A stretch of 64,000 nt of DNA from Alkaliphilus sp. B6464 (GCF_018141165.1 NZ_CP058557.1:2046001-2110000), one strand, 5' to 3'; shown: positions 8,427-19,235, counted from the stretch's first letter. Notes: generated by a model from the letters alone, not told the origin. Translations and numbers: made by a program.

Positions 8427-8969
8427 ATGAACTTACCAAACATATTGACTACCGTGCGTTTTATGCTTATACCATTATTTGTAGGAGTATTTTTTTCACC
8501 TTTAGAAAAAAGCTTATTATATTCTGTTATAATCTTTATTCTTGCAGGAATTACAGATGTTTTAGATGGATATATTGCAAGAAAATATGATGTTATAACT
8601 AAGTGGGGACAAGCTATGGATCCATTAGCAGATAAATTAATGCAGCTAACAGTACTTATCTGCTTTACATTAAAGCAGTTTATACCAATATGGGTTATAA
8701 GCATATATGGAATAAAGGAGATTTCTATGATACTGGGAGGAATTGTTCTATATACTAAGAAAGATAAATTAGTAGTCCCAGCAAATTCCTATGGAAAGAT
8801 AGCCACTATAGTTTTTTATATCGCTATTTTAGCTATAGCTTTTGATTTTATATATGGTAAAGCCTTGATTATAATTGCAGCATTACTTACTTTATATGCA
8901 TTTGTAAGATATGCACTCTTAGGAATACAGGAAATAAAAAAACCGCCAATCTCTGGAACACCTGAGTAA
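8427..8969 (+). CDS. pgsA: CDP-diacylglycerol--glycerol-3-phosphate 3-phosphatidyltransferase
   Basis: 180 residues, typical length for PgsA, which makes phosphatidylglycerophosphate from CDP-diacylglycerol in the membrane. It contains the full CDP-alcohol phosphotransferase motif D-x2-DG-x2-AR-x8-G-x3-D-x3-D (DVLDGYIARK...GQAMDPLAD). Several membrane helices follow. The N-terminal MNLPNILTTVRF is typical for PgsA. The start is supported by GAGACGAGGTG. Cardiolipin-type relatives share the motif, but length and N-terminus favour PgsA. Confidence 0.85.
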   Translation: MNLPNILTTVRFMLIPLFVGVFFSPLEKSLLYSVIIFILAGITDVLDGYIARKYDVITKWGQAMDPLADKLMQLTVLICFTLKQFIPIWVISIYGIKEISMILGGIVLYTKKDKLVVPANSYGKIATIVFYIAILAIAFDFIYGKALIIIAALLTLYAFVRYALLGIQEIKKPPISGTPE

Positions 8970-9048
8970 AAATTAGTATTATAATATAATTATGGTGATG
9001 TTATTTAAAGATTATGTTATATAATAAAAAATAAATTTGAGAAACCTA

Positions 9049-9076
9049 TTGACAAATCCTGTTAAATGGTTATAAT
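9049..9076 (+). promoter_or_regulatory. Sigma-A-type promoter of the valS leader
   Basis: TTGACA (9049-9054), a 16-base spacer and TATAAT (9071-9076), placed directly upstream of the T-box leader. Confidence 0.8.
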
Positions 9077-9104
9077 AATATTAAATTTTATTAAGTAATC
9101 AACA

Positions 9105-9342
9105 ATGATGAAGAGGAGTAAATAGTACACCCTTAAGAGATAAAAACCCATAGGCTGAAAGGTTTTTTAGGGCAAAGGCTATTGAAGGTAGCTTCTGAGT
9201 TTCTACGCTGAATAGAGTAGGTGTAGACGGGTAAACCGTTATATTTATTTAAGTGTCTATTTACATTATTTTTTGTAAATAGAAATTAAGGTGGTACCGC
9301 GAATATATCCTTCGTCCTTATTTTGGACGGAGGATTTTTTTA
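9105..9342 (+). promoter_or_regulatory. T-box riboswitch (tRNA-Val sensing) with terminator
   Basis: The leader between promoter and valS has the T-box hallmarks. Stem I carries AGAGAT and GGCTGAAAGG loop motifs. The universal AAGGTGGTACCGCG sequence sits at about 9289-9302. A terminator with 11-bp stem (9307-9317 with 9325-9335) ends in T6. GAAGGTAGCTTC at about 9184-9195 holds GTA (9188-9190), a valine codon at the expected specifier position. Uncharged tRNA-Val should stabilise the antiterminator and switch on valS. A tRNA-Val with matching UAC anticodon is encoded at 55845. Confidence 0.93.
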
Positions 9343-9378
9343 TTTAAGAAAATATAAAATTTGAAGGAGGAATAGGTA

Positions 9379-12033
9379 ATGGAAAATAATTTAGAAAAGA
9401 ATTATAATCCTCAGGCGTTTGAAGAACGTATTTATAAACATTGGATGGATGCTAATTATTTTAAAGCAAAAGTAGATCCAGAAAAACAACCATTCAGCAT
9501 TGTTCTGCCGCCACCAAACATAACAGGACAACTCCATATGGGTCATGCACTAGATCATACACTTCAAGATATTTTAATTCGTTGGAAAAGGATGCAGGGT
9601 TATGAAGCATTATGGCAGCCAGGCACAGACCATGCAAGTATAGCAACAGAGGTAAAGGTAGTTGAAAGTATTAAGGAAGAAGAAGGACTAAGTAAGCTGG
9701 ATGTAGGTAGAGAAGGATTTTTAGAAAGAGCCTGGAAGTGGAAAGAGGAGTATGGGGGAAGAATAGTAGATCAAATGAAAAAATTAGGGGACTCTTGTGA
9801 CTGGTCTAGAGAACGATTTACATTAGATGAAGGACTTAGTAATGCAGTAACAGAGGTATTTGTTAAATTATATGAAAAGGGATTAATATATAGAGGAAAT
9901 CGTATTATTAATTGGTGTCCAGAGTGTAAAACTTCTCTTTCAGATGTAGAAGTTGAACATGATGAGAAGGCAGGACATTTTTGGCATATAAACTATCCAA
10001 TTAAGGATAGTGATGAAGTAATAGAAATTGCAACAACAAGACCAGAAACTATGCTTGGTGATACAGCTATTGCAGTACATCCAGAAGATGAAAGATATAA
10101 GCACTTAATTGGTAAATATGCAATTTTACCTCTAGTTAATAGAGAAATTATCATAGTAGCCGATGAATATGTAGATCCTAAATTTGGAACAGGAGCTGTA
10201 AAAATTACTCCAGCCCATGATCCTAACGACTTTGAAGTAGGACTAAGACATAATCTTCCTCAAATTATTGTTATGAATGATGATGCTACAATAAATGCAA
10301 AGGGTGGCAAATATGCAGGTATGTCAAGATACGAGGCAAGGAAGGCTATTGTAAAGGATTTAGAGGAACAAGGATTGTTAGTTAAAATTAAGGAGCATAG
10401 CCATAATGTAGGCCAATGCTATAGATGTGATACAGTAGTAGAACCTTTAACATCAGATCAATGGTTTGTAAAAATGGAACCTCTTGCAGCACCAGCTATT
10501 GAAGCTGTTAAGGATGGAAGAATTAAATTTGTTCCAGATCGTTTCTCTAAAACCTATCTACATTGGTTAGAAAATATTAGAGACTGGTGTATTTCTAGAC
10601 AATTATGGTGGGGTCATCGTATTCCAGCTTATTATTGTTCTGATTGTGGACACCTAGTTGTTTCAAAGGAAGCACCAACTACTTGTGAAAAATGTAATTC
10701 AAATAACTTTAAACAGGATGAGGATGTATTAGATACTTGGTTTAGCTCAGCTCTATGGCCATTTTCCACATTAGGTTGGCCAGAGGCAACTAAGGAACTT
10801 GAATATTTCTACCCAACAGATGTATTAGTAACAGGATATGATATTATTTTCTTCTGGGTAGTTCGTATGGCTTTTTCAGGACTAGAGTTTATGAATGAGA
10901 TACCATTTAAACATGTATTTATTCATGGACTTGTAAGAGATGCAGAAGGTAGAAAAATGAGCAAATCCTTAGGGAATGGTATTGATCCCCTTGAAATTAT
11001 AGATCAATATGGAGCAGATGCATTAAGATTTACTTTAGTTACGGGAAATTCCCCGGGAAATGACATGCGATTCCATATGGAAAAATTAGAATCTAGTCGA
11101 AATTTTGCAAATAAGCTATGGAATGCTACAAGATTTGTATTAATGAACTTAGATGTTGATTATATTGATAAGGACAGTGTAGAGGCTGAACTTACTGTAG
11201 TAGATAGATGGATAATTTCTAGACTTAATAAAGTATCCAGAGAAATAACAGAAAACATGGATAAATTTGAGTTAGGTCTTGCTGTACAAAAACTTTATGA
11301 TTTTATATGGAATGAGTATTGTGACTGGTATATCGAGTTAGTAAAGCCAAGACTTTATGGCGAAGACATTAATAAGAAAAGAGCAGCACAATATACTCTA
11401 ACTTATATATTAGAGAATATTTTAAAACTGTTACATCCGTTTATGCCATTTATAACAGAAGAGATATGGCAAAATTTACCTACTGTGAAAGATAGTGTAA
11501 TTGTAGCAGAGTGGCCTAAGTACAAAGAAAATGAAATATGCAGTTTAGCAGAAGAGCAAATGGAATTAATCATGAATGCAATTAAAAGCATTCGTAATGT
11601 TAGAGCAGAGATGAATGTTATCCCTTCAAGAAAAGCAAAGCTTATTGCTCTAACTACAAAGGATGAAATTGCTAAAACAATATTAGACAACGAGGAATAT
11701 TTTAGGACTTTAGCAAGTGTTTCAGAAATTGAGTTGGCAAAAAGTAAAGATCAAATACCTTCTGATGCTGTATCTACAGTTATTCAAGGAGCCGAGCTGT
11801 TTTTACCTTTAGATGACTTAATTGACTTTGAAAAGGAAATTGAAAGATTAGAAAAGGAAAAGTCAAAACTAGAGGGAGAAATTAAAAGAGTAGTAGGTAA
11901 ACTTTCTAACGAAGGATTTGTTAGTAAGGCGCCAGCTCATTTAATAGAGGAAGAAAAGCAGAAACAGGCAAAGTATGAGCAAATGCTAAACAGTGTGTTA
12001 GAAAGATTAGAATCACTAAAAAATAGAGGATAA
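9379..12033 (+). CDS. valS: Valyl-tRNA synthetase
   Basis: 884 residues, the usual bacterial length. This class Ia synthetase charges tRNA-Val. Signature HIGH motif ([15 protein letters not shown]), the editing domain ([13 protein letters not shown]), a KMSKS motif ([11 protein letters not shown]), and a C-terminal coiled coil ([22 protein letters not shown]) that contacts tRNA are all present. AAGGAGGAA precedes the start. Expression is governed by the T-box leader, and a strong terminator separates it from folC. Confidence 0.98.
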   Translation: MENNLEKNYNPQAFEERIYKHWMDANYFKAKVDPEKQPFSIVLPPPNITGQLHMGHALDHTLQDILIRWKRMQGYEALWQPGTDHASIATEVKVVESIKEEEGLSKLDVGREGFLERAWKWKEEYGGRIVDQMKKLGDSCDWSRERFTLDEGLSNAVTEVFVKLYEKGLIYRGNRIINWCPECKTSLSDVEVEHDEKAGHFWHINYPIKDSDEVIEIATTRPETMLGDTAIAVHPEDERYKHLIGKYAILPLVNREIIIVADEYVDPKFGTGAVKITPAHDPNDFEVGLRHNLPQIIVMNDDATINAKGGKYAGMSRYEARKAIVKDLEEQGLLVKIKEHSHNVGQCYRCDTVVEPLTSDQWFVKMEPLAAPAIEAVKDGRIKFVPDRFSKTYLHWLENIRDWCISRQLWWGHRIPAYYCSDCGHLVVSKEAPTTCEKCNSNNFKQDEDVLDTWFSSALWPFSTLGWPEATKELEYFYPTDVLVTGYDIIFFWVVRMAFSGLEFMNEIPFKHVFIHGLVRDAEGRKMSKSLGNGIDPLEIIDQYGADALRFTLVTGNSPGNDMRFHMEKLESSRNFANKLWNATRFVLMNLDVDYIDKDSVEAELTVVDRWIISRLNKVSREITENMDKFELGLAVQKLYDFIWNEYCDWYIELVKPRLYGEDINKKRAAQYTLTYILENILKLLHPFMPFITEEIWQNLPTVKDSVIVAEWPKYKENEICSLAEEQMELIMNAIKSIRNVRAEMNVIPSRKAKLIALTTKDEIAKTILDNEEYFRTLASVSEIELAKSKDQIPSDAVSTVIQGAELFLPLDDLIDFEKEIERLEKEKSKLEGEIKRVVGKLSNEGFVSKAPAHLIEEEKQKQAKYEQMLNSVLERLESLKNRG

Positions 12034-12046
12034 ACAATATAAACAG

Positions 12047-12074
12047 TAGCCTGCATTTAATGTAGGCTATTTTT
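12047..12074 (+). terminator. Rho-independent terminator after valS
   Basis: TAGCCTGCAT/ATGTAGGCTA 10-bp stem, TTA loop, then TTTTT. Confidence 0.9.
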
Positions 12075-12165
12075 ACTTAATAAAAAATAAGATTTAATAT
12101 ATATCCAAACTTTGATATTATAATTAAAAGACTAAATATTATAACATTTAGAATGGAGTGGAAAA

Positions 12166-13458
12166 ATGAATTATCAGGAAGCCTTGGATTACATTCATGG
12201 AACTTATAAATTTGGTAGCAAATTAGGTTTAGAAAATATAAAGTATTTATTAAGCCTATTGGGTGATCCACATAAAAAACTAAAAATTATACATGTAGCA
12301 GGGACAAATGGCAAAGGATCGACCTCTTCATATATACACAGCATATTAAAAGAAGCAGGATATCGTGTTGGACTATATACCTCACCATACCTTGAGGAAT
12401 TTACCGAAAGAATGAGGATAAATGGTGAAAATATTCCGAAGGATAAACTGGCTAATATAACTGCTATTGTTAAAGAGAAAATAGAAGGAATGGTTAATGA
12501 AGGGAAAAATCATCCTACGGAGTTTGAGGTTGTAACAGCTATAGCATTTTACTATTATGCTAAGGAAAATATAGATTTTCTTGTATTAGAAGTAGGGCTT
12601 GGTGGCAGATTGGATGCGACTAATGTTGTAGAAGATCCACTTCTATCTGTAATTACACCTATTGGACTGGATCATACAGAATATTTAGGAGATACACTAG
12701 ATAAAATTGCATATGAAAAAGGCGGTATAATTAAAGAAAATAGCTTGGTATTATCTTATCCTCAGGAAGCGGAAGTTATAGATGTATTTAGAAATTTATG
12801 CGCGGAAAGAAATAGTAAACTTTTCGTAACAAGCTTTAACGAGTTAACCATACATAAAAGTACTATAGAAGAACAAGTTTTTTCAGTAAATATATTAGGT
12901 AATGTTTATGATAATATAAAAATACAATTAGTTGGAATCCACCAAATATATAATGCTTGCACAGCTATTGGTGCAGTTGAAGTTTTGCGTAAGTATAGAA
13001 ATATTAATATTAGCGATGAAGCAGTATTAGGTGGGCTTTATAATGCAAAATGGCCAGGTCGCTTCGAAGTTTTACAAAGAGATCCGGTAGTAATTATTGA
13101 TGGAGCACATAATCTACATGGTGCAGAAGCGCTTAGAAAAAGTATAGGGGCTTTACTAAAAGATTATAAAATTACTTTTGTTATAGGAATGCTTCAAGAC
13201 AAGGATGTGGAAGGAGTGCTTAAGGATCTTATACCTTTAATGAGTAAGATTATTGCTACAAGGCCAGCTAATCCAAGAGCTATGAATGCAATAGATTTGG
13301 CAGATAAGTTAAAGGTATTTGGAAAAGAAACCTATGTAAGTGAAGATATTAAGGAAGCGATAAACATGGCTATTGAAGAAACAGAAGCAAATGAAGCAAT
13401 TATTTTTGCAGGGTCACTTTATATGATAGGAGAAGTAAGAAAATTATTAATTAAATAA
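12166..13458 (+). CDS. folC: Folylpolyglutamate synthase / dihydrofolate synthase
   Basis: 430 residues. It adds glutamate to dihydropteroate or folates (ATP-dependent Mur-ligase-like fold). The P-loop VAGTNGKGSTSSYIHSIL, the folate-binding loop LYTSPYLEEFTERM, and PIGLDHTEYLGDT in the centre are present; WPGRFEVLQ..VIIDGAHN marks the C-terminal domain. The start follows GGAGTGG. valS-folC adjacency is common in Firmicutes. Whether it is bifunctional cannot be told from sequence alone. Confidence 0.93.
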   Translation: MNYQEALDYIHGTYKFGSKLGLENIKYLLSLLGDPHKKLKIIHVAGTNGKGSTSSYIHSILKEAGYRVGLYTSPYLEEFTERMRINGENIPKDKLANITAIVKEKIEGMVNEGKNHPTEFEVVTAIAFYYYAKENIDFLVLEVGLGGRLDATNVVEDPLLSVITPIGLDHTEYLGDTLDKIAYEKGGIIKENSLVLSYPQEAEVIDVFRNLCAERNSKLFVTSFNELTIHKSTIEEQVFSVNILGNVYDNIKIQLVGIHQIYNACTAIGAVEVLRKYRNINISDEAVLGGLYNAKWPGRFEVLQRDPVVIIDGAHNLHGAEALRKSIGALLKDYKITFVIGMLQDKDVEGVLKDLIPLMSKIIATRPANPRAMNAIDLADKLKVFGKETYVSEDIKEAINMAIEETEANEAIIFAGSLYMIGEVRKLLIK

Positions 13459-13641
13459 GCCGTAGATTTAGGTGTTAGATTTAAAATCTCTTATAAGGAC
13501 AATAGGCAATATTATTATTTTAATAAAGAAAAGATATAACACGTATCCTCTGTCACATATATAAAATGCAATCATAAGATAATAAATATAGTTGAGTAGT
13601 CGGAAATATATTTTGTATACTTTTGATTGAGAGGTGATGGG

Positions 13642-14589
13642 ATGAAGTGTTTATCCAATGACACTTTAATCATTTCTAACTTCTCCGATGATTCTATTTC
13701 CGTTATAGATTTAGTCGGAGGAAGAGAAATCCAAAGAATTAAATTATGCTATAATGGACAACGCTCTTCATCTTCACAATTCGGGCCTCACCATATTGCT
13801 CTGGATGAAAGAAGTAAACTTTTGTATGTCCCTAATAGCTGGCACAGTAGTGTTTCTGTAGTAGATTTAATTAGTGAGAAGATAATTGATACTATCTTTG
13901 TAGGAAGTTGCCCAAGTCAAGTTATCCTATGCCCCAAATACAATCATATATACGTGGCAAATACGGATTCTAATAGTCTGTCGATTTTAAGTATGGATAA
14001 TCTGAAATTAATTATACAGCTTCCTACAGGAGAAATGCCTCACGGTATGGCTATGACAAATGATCAGGAGCGCATTTTTATAGGTAATTATGGTTCTGGC
14101 GAGATAACTGAGATTGAAACTAGAACAAACGAGAGACTTAAAAACCATAAGGTGAAATGTAACCCATGGCATTTAAGAATTGATGCTAGTGGTGAGTTTT
14201 TATTTGCAGTTAATTATAGTGATCAATTTAGTCGAAAAGGAAAGGTAGTTATTTACGAAACAAAAACATTAAAAGAAATAAAAACAATAACTATTGGCAA
14301 AATGCCAGTTGAAGCAACTAGTGATAAAACAAATGAATACTTATATATTACAGATTCTGATATGAGCTGCGTTCATATATATGATATACAAAATAATAAA
14401 TATTCTGGAGAGATTAAAGTTAACTCTATGCCCCATGGTATAGAGTTAGATAGCGAAAAAGGAAGACTCTTTGTTACTAGTATACAGAAAAATACGGTTG
14501 ATATAGTTGATACACATACAAGAAAAGTGATACAAAGTATATCAGTAGGTAAAGAGCCTACTAGCATAATTAAAAAATCCTTTAATTAA
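13642..14589 (+). CDS. YncE/YVTN-type beta-propeller protein
   Basis: About 315 residues from ATG 13642 (GAGGTGATG lies just upstream; the in-frame TTG at 13627 would overlap it). The chain is a series of about 40-residue propeller repeats with recurring patterns such as LYVPNSWHSSVSVVDL, IYVANTDSNSLSIL, IFIGNYGSGEITEIET and LFVTSIQKNTVDIVDT, enough for a seven-bladed disc. No signal peptide is seen, so it may be cytosolic or carried with spore layers (inference only). It is transcribed alone; ligand and partner unknown. Confidence 0.8.
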   Translation: MKCLSNDTLIISNFSDDSISVIDLVGGREIQRIKLCYNGQRSSSSQFGPHHIALDERSKLLYVPNSWHSSVSVVDLISEKIIDTIFVGSCPSQVILCPKYNHIYVANTDSNSLSILSMDNLKLIIQLPTGEMPHGMAMTNDQERIFIGNYGSGEITEIETRTNERLKNHKVKCNPWHLRIDASGEFLFAVNYSDQFSRKGKVVIYETKTLKEIKTITIGKMPVEATSDKTNEYLYITDSDMSCVHIYDIQNNKYSGEIKVNSMPHGIELDSEKGRLFVTSIQKNTVDIVDTHTRKVIQSISVGKEPTSIIKKSFN

Positions 14590-14624
14590 ATCCTACTCTA
14601 GTGTTATTACTTATACAACTCATA

Positions 14625-14664
14625 TAGCTGGCATATTTCTACATAGTAGATATTATGCCAGCTA
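14625..14664. terminator. Bidirectional terminator
   Basis: TAGCTGGCATA (14625) and TATGCCAGCTA (14654) form an 11-bp stem between convergent genes. Confidence 0.75.
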
Positions 14665-14681
14665 ATACTTTAAACATAAAA

Positions 14682-15209
14682 CTATTCAATTAATAGATTG
14701 ATAATTTGACCATACAGGCTTGGAGCACTTTCACGCCATTTTTCACAAATTTGTTTTGCATGTTTATTATTAGCTACACTTAATTTTAAATTAATAATAG
14801 GCATGTCTTTCTCAATTACTCCAAGCTTAACTAAATATTCATCATCTTTTATCTTTATGTAATCAGCCTTAACTTGTGTGTTCTTTATAAACTTTTCTTT
14901 TTGAACATTTAACAATTGATCTATTCGATCAATTTGAGATTTGGGGATACGATTAACAAAATAACTTAATGCGCTTTTTCCCTTTTCTGTAATTATAAAA
15001 ATATGTTCATTATCCTTTTGTTTTTCAATAATAAACTTTGAATCCTTTAGCTCACCTAAAAATTGTTGAAGCATAAAATAATTCATAATATCATTTTCTA
15101 AAACAAACTGAGTAATCTGTGGGTTTGACATTGGAAACTCAATACGATCAAATATATGAAGAAGAAGCAGTTTGTTTTCTGCTAACTGTTGAGAGTTATT
15201 GGTAAACAT
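14682..15209 (-). CDS. DUF4364 family winged-helix protein
   Basis: 175 residues. The first 90 residues look like a PadR/MarR-type winged helix (ENKLLLLHIFDRIEFPMSNPQITQFVLEN...YFMLQQFLGELKDSKFI...HIFIITEKGKSAL). The C-terminal part has alternating strands and a conserved-looking NNKHAKQICEKWRE. This is the layout of DUF4364 proteins, found widely in Clostridia and presumed transcription regulators. Single gene; target unknown. Confidence 0.8.
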   Translation of the reverse strand: MFTNNSQQLAENKLLLLHIFDRIEFPMSNPQITQFVLENDIMNYFMLQQFLGELKDSKFIIEKQKDNEHIFIITEKGKSALSYFVNRIPKSQIDRIDQLLNVQKEKFIKNTQVKADYIKIKDDEYLVKLGVIEKDMPIINLKLSVANNKHAKQICEKWRESAPSLYGQIINLLIE

Positions 15210-15965
15210 AAATACACCTCTTTCTAAAAACGTTTAACCTTTATATAATATATTAATCTATTTATAGCTATTTTTAAAGTATAATTGTTGAAATGAATTA
15301 TAATATATGACTTTTAATCTAAAAAACAAGATGATATTTAAAGAGGCACTGAAAAAGCATAGTTTTTCCGGTACCTTCTTTAAATAGACTATTTTTTAAT
15401 ATATTGGATCTACTATAGGTGATAAAGGTGTAAATGGCATTGTAAAAGAAGACAAACTAGGCTTCTACAATATATATTTAAGCTAAGCGTTGAGATATTG
15501 ATAGAAGAGTTAGAATATCCGAATTAGAAAAAGTTCTATACAAAACTAATAATTTTAATGAAATTGTTGTATGTGTCGGAATATGTTCTATAATGCCATA
15601 TGGTTATCATTGAATAATATGAAAACATATAGTAGTATGTTATTGAGTACAAGTCATGGTAAAATATGTAATAAAATATTAAATTTGGTATATAAACTTG
15701 TATTCTTATAAATGATTATTATAACTTGTAGTTCTTCCTTATACATGCTTTGATGTTTAAAATAATGTGATTAACATTAATGGTATATTTCACCACATAC
15801 TTTTTTGGTTTTATAAAATCATATTTTAATATTTATCAAAGAATAACTTGCTAATACTCTAAATTATGATTTTATAATAAATATGAATATATACATGTAT
15901 ATATATAAATCAAACTAAATGGTGCATCATTTAGTAAAAAAATCAAATTTATGGAGGGTATAATA
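15210..15965. other. Gene-free, AT-rich stretch with decayed sequence
   Basis: No intact gene. A 48-base imperfect palindrome sits at 15337-15384 (TTTAAAGAGG... against CCTTCTTTAAA). Two short open frames lacking starts follow: one ends GIVKEDKLGFYNIYLS near 15486, another contains RISELEKVLYKTNNFNEIVV near 15510-15610. Both look like gene remnants. The last 150 bases probably hold the promoter of the secreted-protein gene. Confidence 0.5.
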
Positions 15966-16346
15966 ATGAAAAAAAGTAAATTGCTTATTAATTTAGCTTT
16001 ATGTCTTGTCGTTTTGATTTGTTTTTCAGTTAGCGTGAATGCTGAAACTGCTTCTGTTGTTCTAGATGCAAGTGAATCGTCTGATTCTACAGATATTATT
16101 GGCCTTAGTGATTATGTAAATTATGAGGCAGCTAATTCGCCTAACTCACTGTTTAGTGTTTATGCTACTGTACATCGTTCTTTTCCCGGAAAAGGGTGGA
16201 GTAAAGAAAGAGAATCGCTTATGGCTAAAGGTACCGGCTCTAAAGGCAAAGTTACCGCTACTCAAGATGCAAATTGGCAATTAGAATTAAATCCTAAAGG
16301 ATGGGGCTTTATAGGGTGTGAAGCTGTAGGTTCAATTTGGTATTAA
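15966..16346 (+). CDS. Secreted small protein, bacteriocin-like candidate
   Basis: 126 residues from ATG 15966, eight bases after GGAGG. A textbook signal peptide (KKSKLLINLALCLVVLICFSVSVNAE) gives a mature protein of about 100 residues. An acidic/serine-rich linker is followed by a C-terminal 60-residue part rich in Gly, Trp and Lys (FPGKGWSKERESL..GTGSKGKVTATQDANWQLEL..GWGFIGCEAVGSIWY). The layout, with an ABC transporter operon directly downstream, resembles lactococcin-972-type secreted bacteriocins, but the sequence is not a clear family member. It could instead be a substrate or sensor for that transporter. Confidence 0.7.
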   Translation: MKKSKLLINLALCLVVLICFSVSVNAETASVVLDASESSDSTDIIGLSDYVNYEAANSPNSLFSVYATVHRSFPGKGWSKERESLMAKGTGSKGKVTATQDANWQLELNPKGWGFIGCEAVGSIWY

Positions 16347-16380
16347 ACAGATGTTTATTAACTATTTCTAGCATATAATC

Positions 16381-16416
16381 ATTAGATGGAGAAGAAATTC
16401 TCCATCTAATAATTTT
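16381..16416 (+). terminator. Hairpin between secreted-protein gene and ABC operon
   Basis: A perfect 13-bp stem (ATTAGATGGAGAA and its complement, 4-base loop) with a short T-rich tail. It may give partial termination, so the secreted protein is made in excess over the transporter. Confidence 0.75.
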
Positions 16417-16446
16417 ATAAAATTTGCAATTTAAAGGGGAATTTAA

Positions 16447-18390
16447 ATGATTACTTTAATAAGAAATAATTTTAAGTTATTTTTTAAAAGTATATATTTA
16501 GCATTAGGATTCTTTATATTTTCTATTGTAGTAAATGTGTATTTAATTGAAGGTATTTATAAATTGTCAATACATAAAGATGCACTATATTATCTAATTC
16601 ATAGTCAAAAAATTAGTATAATTTATTTTGTTTTCTTTGTATTTATATCCTATGAATACTTAGTAAAAAGTAAAAATGAAAGCATATTAGAATGTTTTTC
16701 AGTGATAAACAATGGAAAATTTGAATTGTATTTTTCTAAATTAGCAGTATTGGTGATTACAATATTAATAATGACTTTAAATATAATGATATATAATTAT
16801 ATTGTATATTTTGTTATGAATGTAAATTCATTACCTTATGCGTATCATATATTCTTAAATAATTTTTTAAATGTTTTTTTAGTATCATTTTTAGGTGTTT
16901 GTATAGGGACTGTAACTTCATTATATTTAAAAAGATTTCCGGCATATCTTATAATGATATTCTCAACAGTTTTAATAAGTCCTATTTGTGAATTCGTACC
17001 TTATGTACTCTTTATGGGTTTTGAAGTAAATATATATCCACTTAGAGAAATATTTGATATTTTACCTCCAAATTTAGATTGGGTTGAAGAAGAACTATAT
17101 GGATTGTCAATAGAGCCTTATAGATGGAACTTGTTAATATTTTGGATATGTTTTTTGAGTTCCTTTGTATTGTTAAAATTAAGCACTAAAAAATATAAAT
17201 TATTAAATTTTGTAGCCATAATATTACTATCTTTTTCACTTATCAATTTGTATTCATATACTAAACCAGGTAGCATCGTAAAGAAAGATTATAACCCTAA
17301 CAGTTTTGTGGCCTTTGATGAATTGTATTATATAAAGGATGTTCAAAAAGAAGAAAATGTAGAATTTAATATTTTAGCATATGATATGGATCTTACTATA
17401 GGCAGGCAATTACATAGTGATATAAAAATCTCCTTAGATGAAAAAGAATATTTAAATAGCTATAAATTTACCCTATATAGAAATTATAATGTTGAAAAAA
17501 TACTTAGTAAAAAAAATGAAATATTAGAATTCAGAAGAGAAGGGGATTATCTAGAAGTATTCAACCCTACTAATGAAAAACTAGAAGAAATAAGAATTTT
17601 ATATAGTGGATATAGTCCAGTATTTTATAGCAATTCTCAGGGAGTTTTACTTCCAGGCTGTTTTCCGTACTATCCAATAGAAGGATATAAAAAAATATAT
17701 TTGAAGGAACAATCTGTATATATTCCAATAATAAGAGATGATAGTATTAAATTTAATGTATCCATAAAATCTAACTTAGATATTTACTCAAATTTACAAA
17801 AAGAGAATAATAATTTCTTTGGTGAAGCACAAGCGGTTACCTTAATTGGAGGTTTTGTAGAAGAAAAGAATATTGGAAATAATATTTTTTATGGCTTAAC
17901 TTTAGAAAAATTAAATACAAATGCTTTATTAGATATTAACAATATATTGCAACCATACAAAAACATGTTTCTAGAAAATGAGGAACTTAATATTACTGGC
18001 AAAAAAATTTTTCAATCTCCAGCTACATTTACTAGTCGTGTAATGGATAATGGTTTAGTAAGTTTTAAAGACCATATTTTTGTATATAGTTTAAATAAAG
18101 AAAATTTAATACATGATTTCTTGCAATCTACTATACCACAAGATATTAAAAAAATAGAAATTAAAACTATATTCTTTGATTATCTTTTATATAAGAATAG
18201 AATTCTTAATATCCCTAAAGAAAAATTAGAAAATAACAAATCTTATAAATTGCATAATTTATTTTTGAAAAAAATAAATGAATTAGGAGAAGATTATGTT
18301 CTTAAAAATACTTATGATTTTTTAAGAAATAAAAATGATACAAGAGATTCAACTACATTTATTAGAGATTTAACAAAAGGAGGTAGTTAA
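16447..18390 (+). CDS. ABC-2 type permease with M1-peptidase-like extracytoplasmic domain
   Basis: 647 residues. Residues 1 to about 265 hold six or more hydrophobic helices in ABC-2 permease style. Residues about 270-647 form a large soluble domain. Its order of features (N-terminal strands, SGYSPVFYSNSQGVLLPGCFPYYP, then a helical end KINELGEDYVLKNTYDFLRNK) resembles clostridial permeases fused to M1 aminopeptidase domains. No HEXXH zinc motif exists anywhere in it, so the domain is probably non-catalytic. GGGGA precedes the start. The ATPase gene begins one base after the stop. The M1 resemblance is judged by eye. Confidence 0.65.
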   Translation: MITLIRNNFKLFFKSIYLALGFFIFSIVVNVYLIEGIYKLSIHKDALYYLIHSQKISIIYFVFFVFISYEYLVKSKNESILECFSVINNGKFELYFSKLAVLVITILIMTLNIMIYNYIVYFVMNVNSLPYAYHIFLNNFLNVFLVSFLGVCIGTVTSLYLKRFPAYLIMIFSTVLISPICEFVPYVLFMGFEVNIYPLREIFDILPPNLDWVEEELYGLSIEPYRWNLLIFWICFLSSFVLLKLSTKKYKLLNFVAIILLSFSLINLYSYTKPGSIVKKDYNPNSFVAFDELYYIKDVQKEENVEFNILAYDMDLTIGRQLHSDIKISLDEKEYLNSYKFTLYRNYNVEKILSKKNEILEFRREGDYLEVFNPTNEKLEEIRILYSGYSPVFYSNSQGVLLPGCFPYYPIEGYKKIYLKEQSVYIPIIRDDSIKFNVSIKSNLDIYSNLQKENNNFFGEAQAVTLIGGFVEEKNIGNNIFYGLTLEKLNTNALLDINNILQPYKNMFLENEELNITGKKIFQSPATFTSRVMDNGLVSFKDHIFVYSLNKENLIHDFLQSTIPQDIKKIEIKTIFFDYLLYKNRILNIPKEKLENNKSYKLHNLFLKKINELGEDYVLKNTYDFLRNKNDTRDSTTFIRDLTKGGS

Positions 18391-18391
18391 A

Positions 18392-19231
18392 GTGTTAGAG
18401 ATTTTAGATTTAAATAAATCATTTAAAAAAAAAGAAGTATTGAAAGGGATCTCTATAAGTTTAAAAACTGGGGTATATGGACTTTTAGGTCCAAATGGAG
18501 CAGGCAAAACAACGTTAATTAGGTGTATAGTTAACTTATATGATATCACTAAAGGAAATATAAGATTTCAAGGAATAGACGTTACTAATAATAATGCATT
18601 TTCAAAAAACATAGGATATCTTCCTCAAAAATTTGGATTATTTAAAGAATTAACTGCATATGATAATCTTCAATACTTTGCTGCTCTAAAAAAAATACCT
18701 AAGGAGTCTATGGATGCTTGTATTAAAGAGAGTTTGGAAAAAGTTAATTTACAAGATAGAATTAATAATAAAGTATCAACTTTATCTGGTGGGATGGTTA
18801 GAAGACTAGGTATTGCTCAAGCAATATTAGGAGATCCTCAAATAATAATTTTTGATGAACCAACTGCTGGACTTGACCCAGAAGAAAGAATAAGATTTAA
18901 AAATCTTTTGTCCTCTATAAAAGAGGACAAGATAATTATAATTTCTACCCATATTGTAGAAGATGTTGAAACATGTTGCAATAAAATGATAATCATGAAT
19001 GATGGAAAAATATTTAAAATGGGAAATAGCGAAGAAATTATATCTATAGCAAGAGGAAAAGTTTTTGAAGTAAAACAAGGAATAGGAATCGATTCTAATT
19101 GGTATGTTGAAAAAACTTTTTTTAGAAATGGAGAAGAGTTTTTAAGGATACTTTCAAACAAAAAACAAGGACACAAAAGTTTAGAACCTACTATCGAAGA
19201 TGGATATATGTGCATATTGAAAGGAATATAA
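18392..19231 (+). CDS. ABC transporter ATP-binding protein
   Basis: 279 residues, GTG start after AAGGAGGTAG. Walker A GPNGAGKTT, Q-loop LPQKFGLF, signature LSGGMVRRLGIAQAI, Walker B IIIFDEPTAGLD and H-loop STHIVED are all intact, so it should hydrolyse ATP. It is the only ATPase of a four-gene cluster with the M1-like permease, a second membrane protein and the secreted small protein upstream. The unit may export that protein or protect against it; direction is unknown. Confidence 0.93.
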   Translation: MLEILDLNKSFKKKEVLKGISISLKTGVYGLLGPNGAGKTTLIRCIVNLYDITKGNIRFQGIDVTNNNAFSKNIGYLPQKFGLFKELTAYDNLQYFAALKKIPKESMDACIKESLEKVNLQDRINNKVSTLSGGMVRRLGIAQAILGDPQIIIFDEPTAGLDPEERIRFKNLLSSIKEDKIIIISTHIVEDVETCCNKMIIMNDGKIFKMGNSEEIISIARGKVFEVKQGIGIDSNWYVEKTFFRNGEEFLRILSNKKQGHKSLEPTIEDGYMCILKGI

Positions 19232-19235
19232 TATC

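Noticed and set aside
9105-9342. Valine or isoleucine leader peptide attenuator
   Set aside because: No leader ORF; the T-box sequence AAGGTGGTACCGCG and terminator explain the region fully.
18827-19215. Antisense ORFs within the ABC ATPase gene
   Set aside because: They are reverse-frame shadows of a gene with all ABC motifs; no ribosome sites.
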